Origin: Microcella alkaliphila
GTDB lineage: Bacteria; Actinomycetota; Actinomycetes; Actinomycetales; Microbacteriaceae
Assembly (NCBI RefSeq): GCF_004216855.1
Contig: NZ_SGXT01000020.1
Location: forward strand, 1-63,140
DNA length: 63,140 bases
Direction: 5' to 3'
Part shown: positions 26,070-35,688 of the stretch, piece by piece
Numbering within the stretch: the stretch's first letter is position 1
Layout: each line of letters starts with the position of its first letter
The notes under the pieces: generated by a model
The model's input: the letters and a program-made list of their open reading frames with translations, nothing else
The model's database searches: none
What the model was told of the DNA's origin: nothing
Made by a program: the position numbers and the translations under genes

Positions 26070-27650
26070 ATGGCGACTTTCGGCACCCTCTCCGACCGGC
26101 TCACTCAGACCTTCAGCGCGCTGCGCACGAAAGGCAAGCTGAGCCCCGCCGACGTTGACGGCACCGTCCGCGAGATTCGTCGCGCCCTGCTCGACGCCGA
26201 CGTCGCGCTTCCCGTGGTGAAAGACTTCACCGGCCGCGTGCGCGAGCGCGCCCTCGGCGACGAGGTCAACAAGGCGCTGAACCCGGCCCAGCAGGTCGTG
26301 AAGATCGTGAACGACGAGCTCGTCACGATCCTCGGTGGCGAGCAGCGCCGCCTGCAGTTCGCGAAGTCGGGCCCCACCGTCATCATGCTCGCCGGGCTCC
26401 AGGGTGCCGGCAAGACGACGCTCGCCGGCAAGCTCGCCAAGTGGCTGAAGAACGACGGCCACACGCCGATGCTCGTGGCGGCCGACCTGCAGCGCCCGAA
26501 CGCCGTGCAGCAGCTGCAGGTCGTCGGCGAGCAGGCCGGCGCAAGCGTGTACGCCCCCGAGCCGGGCAATGGTGTCGGAGACCCCGTGCGCGTCGCGAAA
26601 GACGCAATGAAGGTCGCCCGCGACAAGCAGCACGACGTTGTCATCGTTGACACGGCCGGCCGCCTCGGTGTCGACGCCGAACTCATGAAGCAGGCCGCGA
26701 GCATCCGCAAGGCCGTCGACCCCGACGAGGTGCTCTTCGTCATCGACGCGATGATCGGTCAAGACGCGGTCGCGACCGCGCAGGCGTTCCAGGAGGGCGT
26801 CGACTTCACGGGCGTGGTCTTGTCGAAGCTGGACGGCGACGCGCGCGGTGGCGCCGCGCTCAGCGTCGCGAGCGTCACCGGCCGGCCGATCATGTTCGCC
26901 TCAACGGGTGAGGGGCTCGACGACTTCGAGCCGTTCCACCCCGACCGCATGGCGAGCCGCATCCTCGACCTCGGTGACATTCTCACGCTCATCGAGCAGG
27001 CGCAGAAGGCCTTCGACGAAGACCAGGCGCGGAAGACCGCCGAGAAGTTCGCCACCGACAGTTTCACGCTCGAAGACTTCCTCGAGCAGATGCAGCAGCT
27101 GAAGAACATGGGCTCGATCAAGGGCATGCTCGGCATGCTTCCCGGCGCCCGCGGCATGAAAGAGCAGCTCGACAACTTCGACGAGTCGGAGCTCACCCGC
27201 ACCGAGGCCATCATTCGCTCGATGACGCCCGCCGAGCGCCGCATGCCGAAGCTGCTGAACGGCTCACGGCGTCTGCGCATCGCGAAAGGGTCGGGCACGA
27301 CCGTCACCGAGGTCAACCAGCTCGTGATGCGCTTCGAGCAGGCCGCGAAGATGATGAAGACGGTCGCCAAGGGCGGTATGCCCCAGATTCCCGGCATGGG
27401 CCCGCTCGGTATGGGCGGAGGCCCCGGCGCCCGCAGCGCCCGCAAGGCCGCCAAGAAGAAGGGCAAGGCGGGCTCGCGCTCCGGTAACCCCGCGAAGCGC
27501 GCGGCCGAAGAGGCCGCGAAGGCGCAGGGCGGCTCGGCCGGCGGCGCCGCAACCGGTTCCGGCTTCGGCCTCGGCGGGGGAGGGGCGGCTGGCAACCAGG
27601 CCCCCAGTGCGGAAGAGCTCGAAGCGCTGCAAAAGTTCCTCGGCCGGTAG
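26070..27650 (+). CDS. ffh: Signal recognition particle protein Ffh
   Basis: 526 residues from the ATG at 26070 (MATFGTLSDRL, the family start); an in-frame ATG at 26058 overlaps a -10-like TAGAAT and is less likely. The N domain is followed by the G domain with P-loop GLQGAGKTT at 109-117 and DTAGRLGVD, then the methionine-rich M domain (about 310-460) that binds 4.5S RNA and signal peptides. The tail after 460 is Gly/Ala/Lys-rich. Works with FtsY, encoded 25 bp upstream. The 4.5S RNA gene was not seen here. Confidence 0.96.
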   Translation: MATFGTLSDRLTQTFSALRTKGKLSPADVDGTVREIRRALLDADVALPVVKDFTGRVRERALGDEVNKALNPAQQVVKIVNDELVTILGGEQRRLQFAKSGPTVIMLAGLQGAGKTTLAGKLAKWLKNDGHTPMLVAADLQRPNAVQQLQVVGEQAGASVYAPEPGNGVGDPVRVAKDAMKVARDKQHDVVIVDTAGRLGVDAELMKQAASIRKAVDPDEVLFVIDAMIGQDAVATAQAFQEGVDFTGVVLSKLDGDARGGAALSVASVTGRPIMFASTGEGLDDFEPFHPDRMASRILDLGDILTLIEQAQKAFDEDQARKTAEKFATDSFTLEDFLEQMQQLKNMGSIKGMLGMLPGARGMKEQLDNFDESELTRTEAIIRSMTPAERRMPKLLNGSRRLRIAKGSGTTVTEVNQLVMRFEQAAKMMKTVAKGGMPQIPGMGPLGMGGGPGARSARKAAKKKGKAGSRSGNPAKRAAEEAAKAQGGSAGGAATGSGFGLGGGGAAGNQAPSAEELEALQKFLGR

Positions 27651-27694
27651 CAGGCCGTCGGCACGCGGCACCCCACCACGACAGGCACAGTGAC

Positions 27695-29116
27695 GTGACT
27701 GACCCCCGCTCGGCAGCCCCGACAGCCTCGGCGATCGCCGCCGCCGTGCGCGCCGGCGACAGCACAGCGGTCGCCGAGGTGACGGCGGCGCTCGGCCGCA
27801 TCGCCGAGCACGATGCGGCCATTGGCGCCTTCCAGCTCGTTCGTGCCGAGAAAGCGCTCGCGGAGGCCGCGATCGTGGATGCGCGCCTCGCCGCGGGCGA
27901 GCACCTTCCGCTCGCGGGCGTCCCCCTCGCGATCAAGGACAACATCCCCGTCGCGGGCGAGCCCATGCGCGAGGGCAGTGCCGCCACGAGTGCGGAGCCG
28001 CAGTCGGCCGATCATCCCGTGGTTGAGCGGCTCCGCGCCGCGGGAGCCGTGGTCGTCGGCTTGACCCGCGTGCCGGAGCTGTGCGTGTTCGGCACGACCG
28101 ACTCGGTCTACGGCACGACCCGCAACCCGTGGAACCTCGAGCGCACGTCGGGCGGCTCCTCGGGAAGGTCGGCCGCCGCGGTCGCCGCCGGGCTGGTGCC
28201 CGTCGCGCACGCCGCCGACGGTATGGGGTCGATTCGCATCCCCGCCGCCAATTGCGGCGTCGTCGGCCTGAAGCCCGGTGCCGGGCTCGTTCCAGCCGAG
28301 ATGGGTGCGCACAGCTGGTTCGGCATGAGCGAGAACGGCCCCATGGCGACGACCGTCGCCGACGCGGCCCTCATGCTGTCGGTCATGGCGGGACGACCCG
28401 AACTCGCGACGGTCAGGCCACCAGCCGGTCCGCTACGCATTGGCCTCGCCCTCGCGGTGCCGACCCCGCTCGCGCGGCTTGATGCCGGGTTCCGTGGCGC
28501 CGCCGAGCGCACCGCGCGAGCGCTCACCGCCGCCGGCCACGAGGTCGTCGAGCTGGCTCTGCCATACCCCGCGAACCCGTTGCCGGCGCTCGCCCGCTGG
28601 TTCGCGGGCGCCGCCTCCGATGCCGCGCACGACGGGCTCGACCTCGCCGCGCTCGAGCCGCGCGTGCGCGCCCACATTCGCGCCGGTCGCGCGATCGAGC
28701 ATCTCGGCGGGCTGCGAGCAGCGCCCGTCGAGACACTGCGTGAGCGGATGCTCGCTGCGACCGCCGACGTTGACGTCGTTCTCACCCCCGCCCTCGCGCA
28801 GCCCGGTCCCGTCGCCGACGGCTGGCACCGCCGTAGCTGGATCGCCAACATGCGCGCCAACATCGGCTACGCGCCGTACGCCGCGATGTGGAACCTGCTC
28901 GGCTGGCCCGCGGCCGTCGTTCCCGCCGGGTGGCACGCGGAGGCTGCCGTTCCGAGCGGCGTCCAGCTGGTCGCGCGTCCCGCGGCCGGCAGTGCGGGCG
29001 AGGCTCTACTTCTGGCCGTCGCCGCCGAACTCGAGCACCGAACCCCGTGGATGCGCGTGGCGGGCACCCCCGGCACCGCCCCCGTCCGCGAGCGGGCCGA
29101 AAATCTGCCAGAATAG
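27695..29116 (+). CDS. Amidase signature family enzyme
   Basis: 473 residues. The catalytic triad of the family can be placed: Lys81 in LAIKDNIPV, cis-Ser155 in TSGGSSGRSAA and nucleophile Ser179 in DGMGSIRIPAANCG; the 24-residue gap between the serines fits known members. These enzymes hydrolyse amides in varied substrates, and the one used here cannot be told. The gene sits between ffh and rpsP with a GTG start. It is not GatA, since no gatB or gatC is near and the flanking GatA motifs are absent. Confidence 0.88.
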   Translation: MTDPRSAAPTASAIAAAVRAGDSTAVAEVTAALGRIAEHDAAIGAFQLVRAEKALAEAAIVDARLAAGEHLPLAGVPLAIKDNIPVAGEPMREGSAATSAEPQSADHPVVERLRAAGAVVVGLTRVPELCVFGTTDSVYGTTRNPWNLERTSGGSSGRSAAAVAAGLVPVAHAADGMGSIRIPAANCGVVGLKPGAGLVPAEMGAHSWFGMSENGPMATTVADAALMLSVMAGRPELATVRPPAGPLRIGLALAVPTPLARLDAGFRGAAERTARALTAAGHEVVELALPYPANPLPALARWFAGAASDAAHDGLDLAALEPRVRAHIRAGRAIEHLGGLRAAPVETLRERMLAATADVDVVLTPALAQPGPVADGWHRRSWIANMRANIGYAPYAAMWNLLGWPAAVVPAGWHAEAAVPSGVQLVARPAAGSAGEALLLAVAAELEHRTPWMRVAGTPGTAPVRERAENLPE

Positions 29117-29242
29117 GCGGTCGAGTGTTCGCGCGCCCGACCCTCTATCAGGCGCGCCGAGCATCCCTATAGAGCTTTCGCGCCGAGTGTGCCCCACACA
29201 ATTGGCGGCGAGCCACCCATCATCAACACTTTCCGGAGAAAC

Positions 29243-29713
29243 GTGGCTGTCAAAATTCGCCTCAAGCGCATGGGCAAGATCCGTGCACCGTACTACCGCA
29301 TCGTCGTCGCCGACTCGCGCACCAAGCGCGACGGCCGTGTCATCGAAGAGATCGGCAAGTACCACCCCACCGAAGAGCCCTCGTTCATCGAGGTGCAGTC
29401 GGAGCGGGCCCAGTACTGGCTGAGCGTCGGCGCGCAGCCGACCCCGCAGGTCCTCGCCATCCTCAAGCTCACGGGCGACTGGGGCACCTTCAAGGGCGAG
29501 AAGGGTGCGAAGAGCACCGTCAAGACCGCCGAGCCGAAGCCCGAGTTCGTCGTCGACTCGACGAAGAAGCCGGTTCTGAAGCCCAAGGCCGAGAAGAAGG
29601 CTGAGGAGGCCCCGGCCGCCGACGAGGCACCCGCGGCTGCCGAGGAGGCCGCCGTCGAGGAGGCTCCCGCCGCTGACAAGGCTGCCGCCGACGCCGAGGC
29701 TGACAAGGCCTAA
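29243..29713 (+). CDS. rpsP: 30S ribosomal protein S16 with long acidic tail
   Basis: 156 residues from GTG 29243, with CGGAG just before it; a longer ORF from 29189 is not needed. Residues 1-90 are ordinary S16 ([20 protein letters not shown]). The last 50 or so residues form an Ala/Glu/Pro/Lys-rich tail with repeats like [12 protein letters not shown], much longer than the usual 80-100 residue protein. A similar tail is found on S2 in this window. First gene of the rpsP-KH-rimM-trmD operon. Confidence 0.93.
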   Translation: MAVKIRLKRMGKIRAPYYRIVVADSRTKRDGRVIEEIGKYHPTEEPSFIEVQSERAQYWLSVGAQPTPQVLAILKLTGDWGTFKGEKGAKSTVKTAEPKPEFVVDSTKKPVLKPKAEKKAEEAPAADEAPAAAEEAAVEEAPAADKAAADAEADKA

Positions 29714-29718
29714 TCGTC

Positions 29719-29955
29719 GTGCTTGCTGACACGCTGGAGCATCTCGTCAAGGGGATCGTCGATCACCCCGACGACGTCGTCGTCGCGTCGCAGAACTCCG
29801 GCCGCGGCGAGGTCCTCGAGGTGCGCGTGCACCCCGAGGACCTCGGCCGCGTCATCGGCCGCGGCGGCCGCACCGCCAAGGCCCTGCGCCAGGTCATCTC
29901 GTCGCTCGCCGATGGTCGCCGCGTTCGCGTCGACGTTGTCGACACCGACGCGTGA
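29719..29955 (+). CDS. khpA: KhpA-like KH-domain RNA-binding protein
   Basis: 78 residues, one type II KH domain with the GxxG-type loop in RVIGRGGRTAKALR. The typical place between rpsP and rimM supports it. KhpA proteins bind RNA, act with KhpB in cell-size and division control in other Gram-positive bacteria, and may assist 30S assembly. GTG start 5 bases after rpsP. Overlaps rimM by 4 bp (GTGA). Confidence 0.92.
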   Translation: MLADTLEHLVKGIVDHPDDVVVASQNSGRGEVLEVRVHPEDLGRVIGRGGRTAKALRQVISSLADGRRVRVDVVDTDA

Positions 29956-30584
29956 TCGTGGGCCCAGCCAAAGCTGACCCACCCGGCTCGCCCGCAACGA
30001 GGCTTCGGGTCGGGCGACTCACGAAGGCCCACGGGCTGAAGGGCGCCCTCAAGCTCGAGTTGTTCACCGATGACCCCGAGCGGCGTTTCACGCCCGGGGC
30101 ACGCTTCTCTCTGCAGGTTCCGACCACGTCGCCCTGGCACGGGAAGAACCTGACCCTCAGCGAGCTGCGCTGGTACAACGGCCAGCCCGTCGGTTTTTTC
30201 GAGGGGGTCGCTGACCGCACGGCCGCCGAGTCGCTCGCCAAGGCCATCCTCTGGATCGAGCAGCCGACCGACGAGCAGCCCGAAGACGACGCCTGGTACG
30301 ACTTCCAGCTCGTCGGCCTACGCGTGCTGCGTGACGGCGACGACGTCGGCGAGGTCATTCGCGTCGAGCACTTCCCCGCGCAAGACCTGCTCGTCGTGCG
30401 TACGGCTGAGCGCGACGTTCTCGTGCCCTTCGTCTCGGCCATCGTGCCGAGCGTCGACATCGAGGCCGGAACCCTCGTCGTGACACCGCCCGACGGGCTG
30501 TTCGACGACCTCGACGAGCCCGCGCCTGGCGGGGCGGCCGACACCGCCGCACACACACCGACAACCCCACCCAGCGAGCAGTAG
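29952..30584 (+). CDS. rimM: 16S rRNA processing protein RimM
   Basis: 210 residues, with N-terminal [20 protein letters not shown] (beta-barrel domain) and a PRC-barrel domain in the second half ([21 protein letters not shown]). RimM helps mature the 16S 3' domain and binds S19. The 30-residue Pro/Thr-rich C-terminal tail is variable. GTG start in a GTGA overlap with khpA. Confidence 0.93.
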   Translation: MIVGPAKADPPGSPATRLRVGRLTKAHGLKGALKLELFTDDPERRFTPGARFSLQVPTTSPWHGKNLTLSELRWYNGQPVGFFEGVADRTAAESLAKAILWIEQPTDEQPEDDAWYDFQLVGLRVLRDGDDVGEVIRVEHFPAQDLLVVRTAERDVLVPFVSAIVPSVDIEAGTLVVTPPDGLFDDLDEPAPGGAADTAAHTPTTPPSEQ

Positions 30585-30586
30585 CC

Positions 30587-31270
30587 GTGCGGGTCGACGT
30601 CGTCACGATCTTCCCCGATTTCTTCGGCGTGCTCGACGTGTCGCTGCTCGGCAAGGCGCGCGCCGCCGGCGTCATCGAGATCGGGGTGCACGACCTGCGC
30701 GCCCACACCCACGACAGGCACCGCACCGTCGACGACACACCGTACGGCGGCGGCGCCGGCATGGTCATGCGCCCCGAGCCGTGGGGCGAGGCCCTGGATG
30801 CACTCATCACCGACCAGACGACGCTGATCGTTCCGAGCCCCGCCGGTCACCGCTTCACCCAGTTGGCCGCCCGCGAGCTCGCGGGCAAGCCCCACCTCGT
30901 CTTCGCCTGCGGCCGCTACGAGGGCATCGACCAGCGGGTCATCGACCACTACTCTGAGCGCATCGAGGTGCGCGAGCTCAGCCTCGGCGACTACGTGCTG
31001 AACGGCGGGGAGGTGGCAGCGATGGCGATGATCGAAGCCGTCGGTCGCCTGGTCCCCGGCGTCGTCGGTAACCCGCAGAGCCTTGACGAAGAGAGTCACG
31101 AAGACGGCCTGCTCGAGTACCCGAGCTACACGAAGCCCGCCAGCTGGCGCGGTCACGAGGTTCCGCCGATACTGTTGAGCGGCAACCACGCGGCGATCAC
31201 AGCCTGGAGGCGTGAGCAGCAGCTCGATCGCACTGCGCGCATCCGCCCCGACCTGCTGGGTGAGCAGTGA
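30587..31270 (+). CDS. trmD: tRNA (guanine-37-N1)-methyltransferase TrmD
   Basis: 227 residues, a SPOUT methyltransferase beginning [12 protein letters not shown], with the knot segments [12 protein letters not shown] and [10 protein letters not shown], then [10 protein letters not shown]. It methylates G37 of tRNAs to keep the reading frame and is essential in most bacteria. GTG start 2 bp after rimM. Overlaps the next gene by a GTGA. Confidence 0.96.
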   Translation: MRVDVVTIFPDFFGVLDVSLLGKARAAGVIEIGVHDLRAHTHDRHRTVDDTPYGGGAGMVMRPEPWGEALDALITDQTTLIVPSPAGHRFTQLAARELAGKPHLVFACGRYEGIDQRVIDHYSERIEVRELSLGDYVLNGGEVAAMAMIEAVGRLVPGVVGNPQSLDEESHEDGLLEYPSYTKPASWRGHEVPPILLSGNHAAITAWRREQQLDRTARIRPDLLGEQ

Positions 31271-31707
31271 CCAGCGGCGAGCGTATGTGGCTGTGGGCGC
31301 AGCCGCTGCTCGCCATCCTGGCCGCGGTCGCCGGCGTTGCGGCCTGGGTCGTGCAAGCACTCGGCGCCTACGCCTTCCTGCCGTCGGTGCAAGCGGTCGT
31401 CACCGGCTCCTTCGTGTTGCCCGGCCTTGCCGTCTCGCTCGGCATCAACCACCTCATCGTGATGGCGCGGCGCCCGCCGGTGCTCACAAGCGGCGAGAAG
31501 ATTCTGCTCGGCGTTCAGGCGCTCCTCGTCGTCGTGACCGTGCTGACGTCGCTCGACCCGGCCGCGCTCATCGGCGGGTTCCTGCTGTGGCCGCTGCTGA
31601 TCGCGGCCGCTGTCACCGCGTGCGTCACCATGGCGCGCACCACGCTTCAGATGCGGCGCGGCGCGTACGCCCTGGTCGTCGAATCGGGCGTCAGTCCCGC
31701 GCCGTAA
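31267..31707 (+). CDS. Hypothetical four-TM membrane protein
   Basis: 146 residues with four hydrophobic segments (about 8-28, 40-60, 75-95 and 100-120) and short loops. GTG start overlaps the trmD stop, so it is coupled to the operon, although its own role is unknown. Its last 17 bases overlap the 3' end of map on the opposite strand. No known motif. Confidence 0.75.
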   Translation: MTSGERMWLWAQPLLAILAAVAGVAAWVVQALGAYAFLPSVQAVVTGSFVLPGLAVSLGINHLIVMARRPPVLTSGEKILLGVQALLVVVTVLTSLDPAALIGGFLLWPLLIAAAVTACVTMARTTLQMRRGAYALVVESGVSPAP

Positions 31708-32458
31708 GCACGATGGGGCCGTCGGCGGTGATCGCGACGGTGTGCTCGGCGTGCGCGGCGCGCGTGCCGGTGCGGCTACGCAGGGTCCAGCCATCGTCGT
31801 CGGTGTAGATCTCGTCGGTGTCGGGAATAAACCACGGCTCGATCGCGATCACGAGACCCTGCTTGAGCTTCAGCCCCCGGCCGCGACGGCCGTCGTTCGG
31901 TACATGCGGCTCACCGTGCATCGTGCGGCCCACACCGTGCCCACCAAAGTCGAGGTTCACCGGGTACCCGGCCTCGTAGGCGACGTCCCCGATGGCCCCG
32001 GAAATGTCGCCCATGCGACGCCCGTGTCTCGCCTGCTCGATGCCGGCCGCCAGCGCGCGCTCCACGGTGTCGATGAGTTCCTGGTCGCCCTCGCGCGGCT
32101 CGCCGACGATCACGCTGATGGCCGAGTCGCACACCCAGCCGTCGACTGCCGCGGCGAAGTCGAGCGACAGCAGGTCGCCATCGCGCAGCACGTAGTCGTG
32201 GGGTAGTCCGTGCAGCGCGGCGTCATTCACCGAGGTGCAGATGACCTTGCCGAACGGCGATCCCCCGAACGACGGGTGATAGTCGATGTAGCAGCTCTCG
32301 GCGCCTTCGGCGCGAATCATGTCGTGCGCCAGCGCATCCAGGTCGAGCAGGTTGACGCCGACGTCGGCGGCGCGCGACGTGGCCTCGATCACGCTCGCCA
32401 CGAAGCGCCCGGCGGGCCGCATCTGCTCGATCTCGTCGGGGGTGCGCAGTTCGATCAC
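31691..32458 (-). CDS. map: Type I methionine aminopeptidase
   Basis: 255 residues. Metal ligands of the pita-bread fold can be seen in LSLDFAAAVDGWVCDSA, GHGVGRTMHGEPHV and IEPWF. It removes the initiator Met from new proteins. There is no N-terminal SH3 or zinc-finger extension. The GTG start overlaps the TetR stop (GTGA), so a regulator and map are co-translated, which is unusual for a housekeeping enzyme; another map elsewhere in the genome is possible. Confidence 0.94.
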   Translation of the reverse strand: MIELRTPDEIEQMRPAGRFVASVIEATSRAADVGVNLLDLDALAHDMIRAEGAESCYIDYHPSFGGSPFGKVICTSVNDAALHGLPHDYVLRDGDLLSLDFAAAVDGWVCDSAISVIVGEPREGDQELIDTVERALAAGIEQARHGRRMGDISGAIGDVAYEAGYPVNLDFGGHGVGRTMHGEPHVPNDGRRGRGLKLKQGLVIAIEPWFIPDTDEIYTDDDGWTLRSRTGTRAAHAEHTVAITADGPIVLTARD

Positions 32459-33114
32459 GGGGCGACCGTCAACGGGATGTTCGTGCGCAGGTAGTCACCG
32501 CACAGCTGACGGGTGGCCTCGATGAACGCCTCGTCGCCCTGCGGGTCGAGTTGAAAGGCGCGCGCGAGCAGGCCCGAGGCGATCTCGACCGCGACCTCCA
32601 TGTGAAAGACGAGTGTCGCATCCGGTGTGAAGTTGTACGTCTCGCCGACCTGATCGGCGAACTTGCGCGCGAGAATCTGGTTGTTGCTGAGTTCGGGGTT
32701 CAGGAAGCGCTGGTCGATCACGTCGCCGAAGCGCAGAGCACGAAAGCCCGGCTCGTGGCGCGTCATGTCGACGAAGGCGTTGAGGGTCGAGTCGAACGAC
32801 GACCACGGCTCGGGGCCGGAGTTTTCGACGCCGTGCCAGACCCGCTCGAGGTAGCGCTCCATGTTGCGCACGGCGAGTGCGCGCAGCAGGGACTGGATGT
32901 TGGGGAAGTAGCGGTAGACGACCCCCACCGACGAGCCGGAGCGCTTCGCGACGGCGCTCGTGGTGACGCCGTCGATGCCGCCCTCATCGATGAGCTGGGC
33001 GGCGTCGTCGAGCAGCAATTCGATGCGCTCGGCAGAGCGCTGCTGCACGGGCTCGGTGCGCATCACAACCCGATCGGTCGCGAGCGCGGGAGTGTCAAGA
33101 GTGTCGTGGGCCAC
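32455..33114 (-). CDS. TetR family transcriptional regulator
   Basis: 219 residues from a GTG at 33114 with GGGAGG before it; the longer ORF to 33279 lacks such a site. N-terminal helix-turn-helix: DEGGIDGVTTSAVAKRSGSS followed by VGVVYRYFPNIQSLLRAL. The C-terminal ligand domain resembles the TetR_C type that binds small hydrophobic compounds; the ligand is unknown. Upstream of map in the same operon and divergent from rplS across 224 bp. Confidence 0.9.
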   Translation of the reverse strand: MAHDTLDTPALATDRVVMRTEPVQQRSAERIELLLDDAAQLIDEGGIDGVTTSAVAKRSGSSVGVVYRYFPNIQSLLRALAVRNMERYLERVWHGVENSGPEPWSSFDSTLNAFVDMTRHEPGFRALRFGDVIDQRFLNPELSNNQILARKFADQVGETYNFTPDATLVFHMEVAVEIASGLLARAFQLDPQGDEAFIEATRQLCGDYLRTNIPLTVAP

Positions 33115-33338
33115 GCGTGGTCCCTCCCCCGGAGGTTGGGAAAAGCTGAAACGGATGCGCGAACAGTCTTGCAGGGGATGCTCGCCGTTTGGCTGGAATC
33201 GGCTCAGTATGGCATCATTTCCCTTTGTGCTCCGGCTGAGTCCTGCCATGGGGGGACCAGCATCTTTCGGACCAGGCACACCCCGACGAATCCCGTAAAC
33301 CCGCGTCCGACCTGTGGCGGCGCAGAGAGCGAATCATC

Positions 33339-33686
33339 ATGCATATCCTCGACCACGTCGACGCGGCTTCGCTGCGTAGCGACATCCCCGACTTCCGTCC
33401 CGGCGACACCGTGAAGGTGCACGTGAACATCGTCGAGGGCAGCCGCTCGCGTATCCAGGTGTTCCAAGGTGTCGTCATCGGCCGCTCGAACGAGGGCATC
33501 CGCGAGACCTTCACCGTTCGCAAGGTGAGCTTCCAGGTCGGCGTCGAGCGTACATTCCCCGTGCACTCGCCCGTCATCGACCACATCGAGGTCGTCACCC
33601 GCGGTGACGTGCGTCGCGCGAAGCTCTACTACCTGCGTGGCCTCCGTGGCAAGAAGGCCAAGATCAAGGAGAAGCGCGAGAGCTGA
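33339..33686 (+). CDS. rplS: 50S ribosomal protein L19
   Basis: 115 residues, complete, with [22 protein letters not shown] and [24 protein letters not shown], typical of L19 at the 30S-50S interface. The ATG at 33339 is the family start. The 224-bp gap before it holds its promoter and that of the TetR operon; no other gene is seen there. A hairpin terminator follows 25 bp past the stop. Confidence 0.96.
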   Translation: MHILDHVDAASLRSDIPDFRPGDTVKVHVNIVEGSRSRIQVFQGVVIGRSNEGIRETFTVRKVSFQVGVERTFPVHSPVIDHIEVVTRGDVRRAKLYYLRGLRGKKAKIKEKRES

Positions 33687-33710
33687 GCTGCGCGCTCACC
33701 CATTCTTCCC

Positions 33711-33746
33711 GACGGCCCCCACGAGTTTTTCTCGGCGGGGGCCGTC
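33711..33746 (+). terminator. Rho-independent-like terminator after rplS
   Basis: Stem GACGGCCCCC / GGGGGCCGTC with a T-rich loop (ACGAGTTTTTCTCGGC), immediately downstream of rplS and before the lepB promoter. Confidence 0.7.
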
Positions 33747-33773
33747 GGCGTCTCCCCGCCTCCCCTCGGCCCG

Positions 33774-33779
33774 TAGACT
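33774..33779 (+). promoter_or_regulatory. Probable -10 element of lepB
   Basis: TAGACT about 25 bases before the lepB start. Unlike the leaderless cases, a ribosome site AAGGGAG lies between, so lepB has a short leader. Confidence 0.4.
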
Positions 33780-33804
33780 GATGCGGCACTGACCCAAGGG
33801 AGAC

Positions 33805-34572
33805 ATGACCGACGAGACCGCGCCGCCCGCATCGGCCGCAGCCGCCGACCCGAGCGCGACACCGACGGAGGACAGCGCCCCGAGCGCCGGTCGCCAGGTA
33901 GCCGGCTTCCTGCGCGACGTCGTCATCATCATCGCCGCGGCGCTGATCATCTCGTTCCTCATCAAGACGTTCTTGATCCGCTCGTTCTTCATCCCGTCCG
34001 CGTCGATGCAGCCGACCCTCGAGATCGACGACCGCATCATCGTCAACCAGATCGTGCCCGAGCTCGTGCCGGTGAACCGCGGCGACGTGGTGGTCTTCCG
34101 CGACCCGGGGTCGTGGTTGCGCGGCGTTCCCGAGCAGCCGCGCACGCCCGTCGAGGCTGCCGGCGACTGGTTGCTCTCGCTCGTCGGCCTGAGCGCCAGC
34201 GACAGCGAAGAGCACCTCGTGAAGCGCGTCATCGGCGTGGGCGGCGACCGCGTGGTCTGCTGCAACGACCTGGGTCAACTGCTCATCAACGGGGTGCCGA
34301 TCAACGAGCCCTACGTGCGCACTCCCGCGGGCGCCTCCGACGTCAGCGGTGTCGACTTCCAGGTCACAGTTCCCGATGGCGCGCTCTGGGTGATGGGCGA
34401 CAACCGCTACGAGTCGAGCGACTCGCGCTACAACCGCACCGGTGATGCCGAGGGCTTCGTGCCACTCGACGACGTCGTCGGCCGCGCCATCGTCATCAGC
34501 TGGCCGCTCGACCGCTGGATCTGGCTCGACAACTACCCCCTCACCTTCGACGGCGTCGAGCCCGCCGAGTAA
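33805..34572 (+). CDS. lepB: Signal peptidase I
   Basis: 255 residues. A 32-residue Ala/Pro/Ser-rich cytosolic tail leads to one membrane anchor (about 35-55). Nucleophile Ser67 lies in IPSASMQPTL and general-base Lys140 in HLVKRVIGVGGD; box E (WVMGDNRYESSDSRY) is present. It cleaves signal peptides on the outer face of the membrane. ATG start with AAGGGAG. Four bases separate it from rnhB. Confidence 0.95.
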   Translation: MTDETAPPASAAAADPSATPTEDSAPSAGRQVAGFLRDVVIIIAAALIISFLIKTFLIRSFFIPSASMQPTLEIDDRIIVNQIVPELVPVNRGDVVVFRDPGSWLRGVPEQPRTPVEAAGDWLLSLVGLSASDSEEHLVKRVIGVGGDRVVCCNDLGQLLINGVPINEPYVRTPAGASDVSGVDFQVTVPDGALWVMGDNRYESSDSRYNRTGDAEGFVPLDDVVGRAIVISWPLDRWIWLDNYPLTFDGVEPAE

Positions 34573-34576
34573 CACC

Positions 34577-35257
34577 GTGCCCACCGACGCCACCCTCGAG
34601 GTCGAGCGGGCCCTGTTCGCCACCGGCGCCCCCGTCGTCATCGGCATCGACGAGGTCGGCCGCGGGGCGCTCGCCGGAGTCGTGGCGGTCGGCGCGTGCG
34701 CGATCCTGCCGACGTGTGGCGAGCATCCCGCGGGCCTGCGCGATTCGAAGCTGCTGTCGCCGACGAAGCGCGCGAGCCTCGTGCCGCTCGCGCACGACTG
34801 GGCACTCGCGATCACGGTCGGCGAGGCCGAACCGGCCGAGGTCGACGAGATGGGAATCATCGGCGCGCTCGGCCTCGCCGGCCGACGCGCGCTGATCGCC
34901 CTGCACGCCGCCGGCGTCGACGTGGCCGCCGCGGAGGTGCTCGTCGACGGGGTGCACGACTGGCTGAGCCCTGCGCTGATGAGCCCGCCGAGCATCCGTA
35001 CGCGGGCGAAAGCCGACCGCGACTGCGCGTCAGTCGCGGCCGCGTCCGTCATCGCCAAAGAGCATCGGGATGCGCTCATGCGCGCCGATCATGCCCGTCA
35101 TCCGGTCTACGGCTGGGATGGCAACAAGGGCTATGGCTCGGCCGCGCACCTCGCGGCGATCGCTGAACACGGCCCGTCGCCGCTGCACCGGCACAGCTGG
35201 CTTCGCGCACCGGCCGGCACGGGGGATGCGCGTGGCGCGTCCGTCGCAGAGGTCTAG
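34577..35257 (+). CDS. rnhB: Ribonuclease HII
   Basis: 226 residues from GTG 34577. The catalytic start GIDEVGRGALAGVV with the GRG motif, LRDSKLLSPTKR and the DGVHDW segment all fit RNase HII, which removes misincorporated ribonucleotides and RNA primers from DNA. The longer ORF from 34442 lies inside lepB and is a shadow. Its stop overlaps the -10 of the next gene. Confidence 0.95.
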   Translation: MPTDATLEVERALFATGAPVVIGIDEVGRGALAGVVAVGACAILPTCGEHPAGLRDSKLLSPTKRASLVPLAHDWALAITVGEAEPAEVDEMGIIGALGLAGRRALIALHAAGVDVAAAEVLVDGVHDWLSPALMSPPSIRTRAKADRDCASVAAASVIAKEHRDALMRADHARHPVYGWDGNKGYGSAAHLAAIAEHGPSPLHRHSWLRAPAGTGDARGASVAEV

Positions 35258-35260
35258 ACT
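35255..35260 (+). promoter_or_regulatory. Probable -10 element, leaderless DUF2469 gene
   Basis: TAGACT, seven bases, then ATG at 35268; no ribosome site. The hexamer includes the rnhB stop codon. Confidence 0.45.
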
Positions 35261-35267
35261 GACCGCA

Positions 35268-35591
35268 ATGGACGACGAGGAATTCGAGGACTACGACCGC
35301 GAGGTCGAGCTGGCCCTCTACCGCGAGTACCGCGACGTGGCGTCGCAGTTCCAATACGTGGTTGAGACCGAGCGGCGCTTCTACCTCGCGAACGAGGTCG
35401 AACAGGTCGTGCGTGAGGTTGCCGGCGACTTCTACTTCGAGCTGACGCTCACCGACGTGTGGGTGTGGGACGTGTACCGCTCCGACCGTTTCGTCAAGAG
35501 CGTCAAAGTCTTGACCTTCAAAGACGTGAACGTCGAAGAGCTCGGCAAGAAAGACCTGAAGCTGCCGAAGGAACTCGCGCTCGACGAGTAG
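35268..35591 (+). CDS. DUF2469 family protein
   Basis: 107 residues, acidic, beginning with EEFEDYDREVELALYREYRDV and ending in a beta-rich region with DVWVWDVYR. A small protein conserved in actinobacteria next to rnhB; its function is unknown. The start at 35268 is fixed by the leaderless promoter and the family N-terminus. Confidence 0.88.
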   Translation: MDDEEFEDYDREVELALYREYRDVASQFQYVVETERRFYLANEVEQVVREVAGDFYFELTLTDVWVWDVYRSDRFVKSVKVLTFKDVNVEELGKKDLKLPKELALDE

Positions 35592-35688
35592 CGCGATCGC
35601 TCCTCCCCAGGCAGGGATGGTGACCGCGGGGACTCGGATGCGGCGCCGCCGCTGACCTCGCGTCGTGCGCGCGGCCATCCTTACGCGC

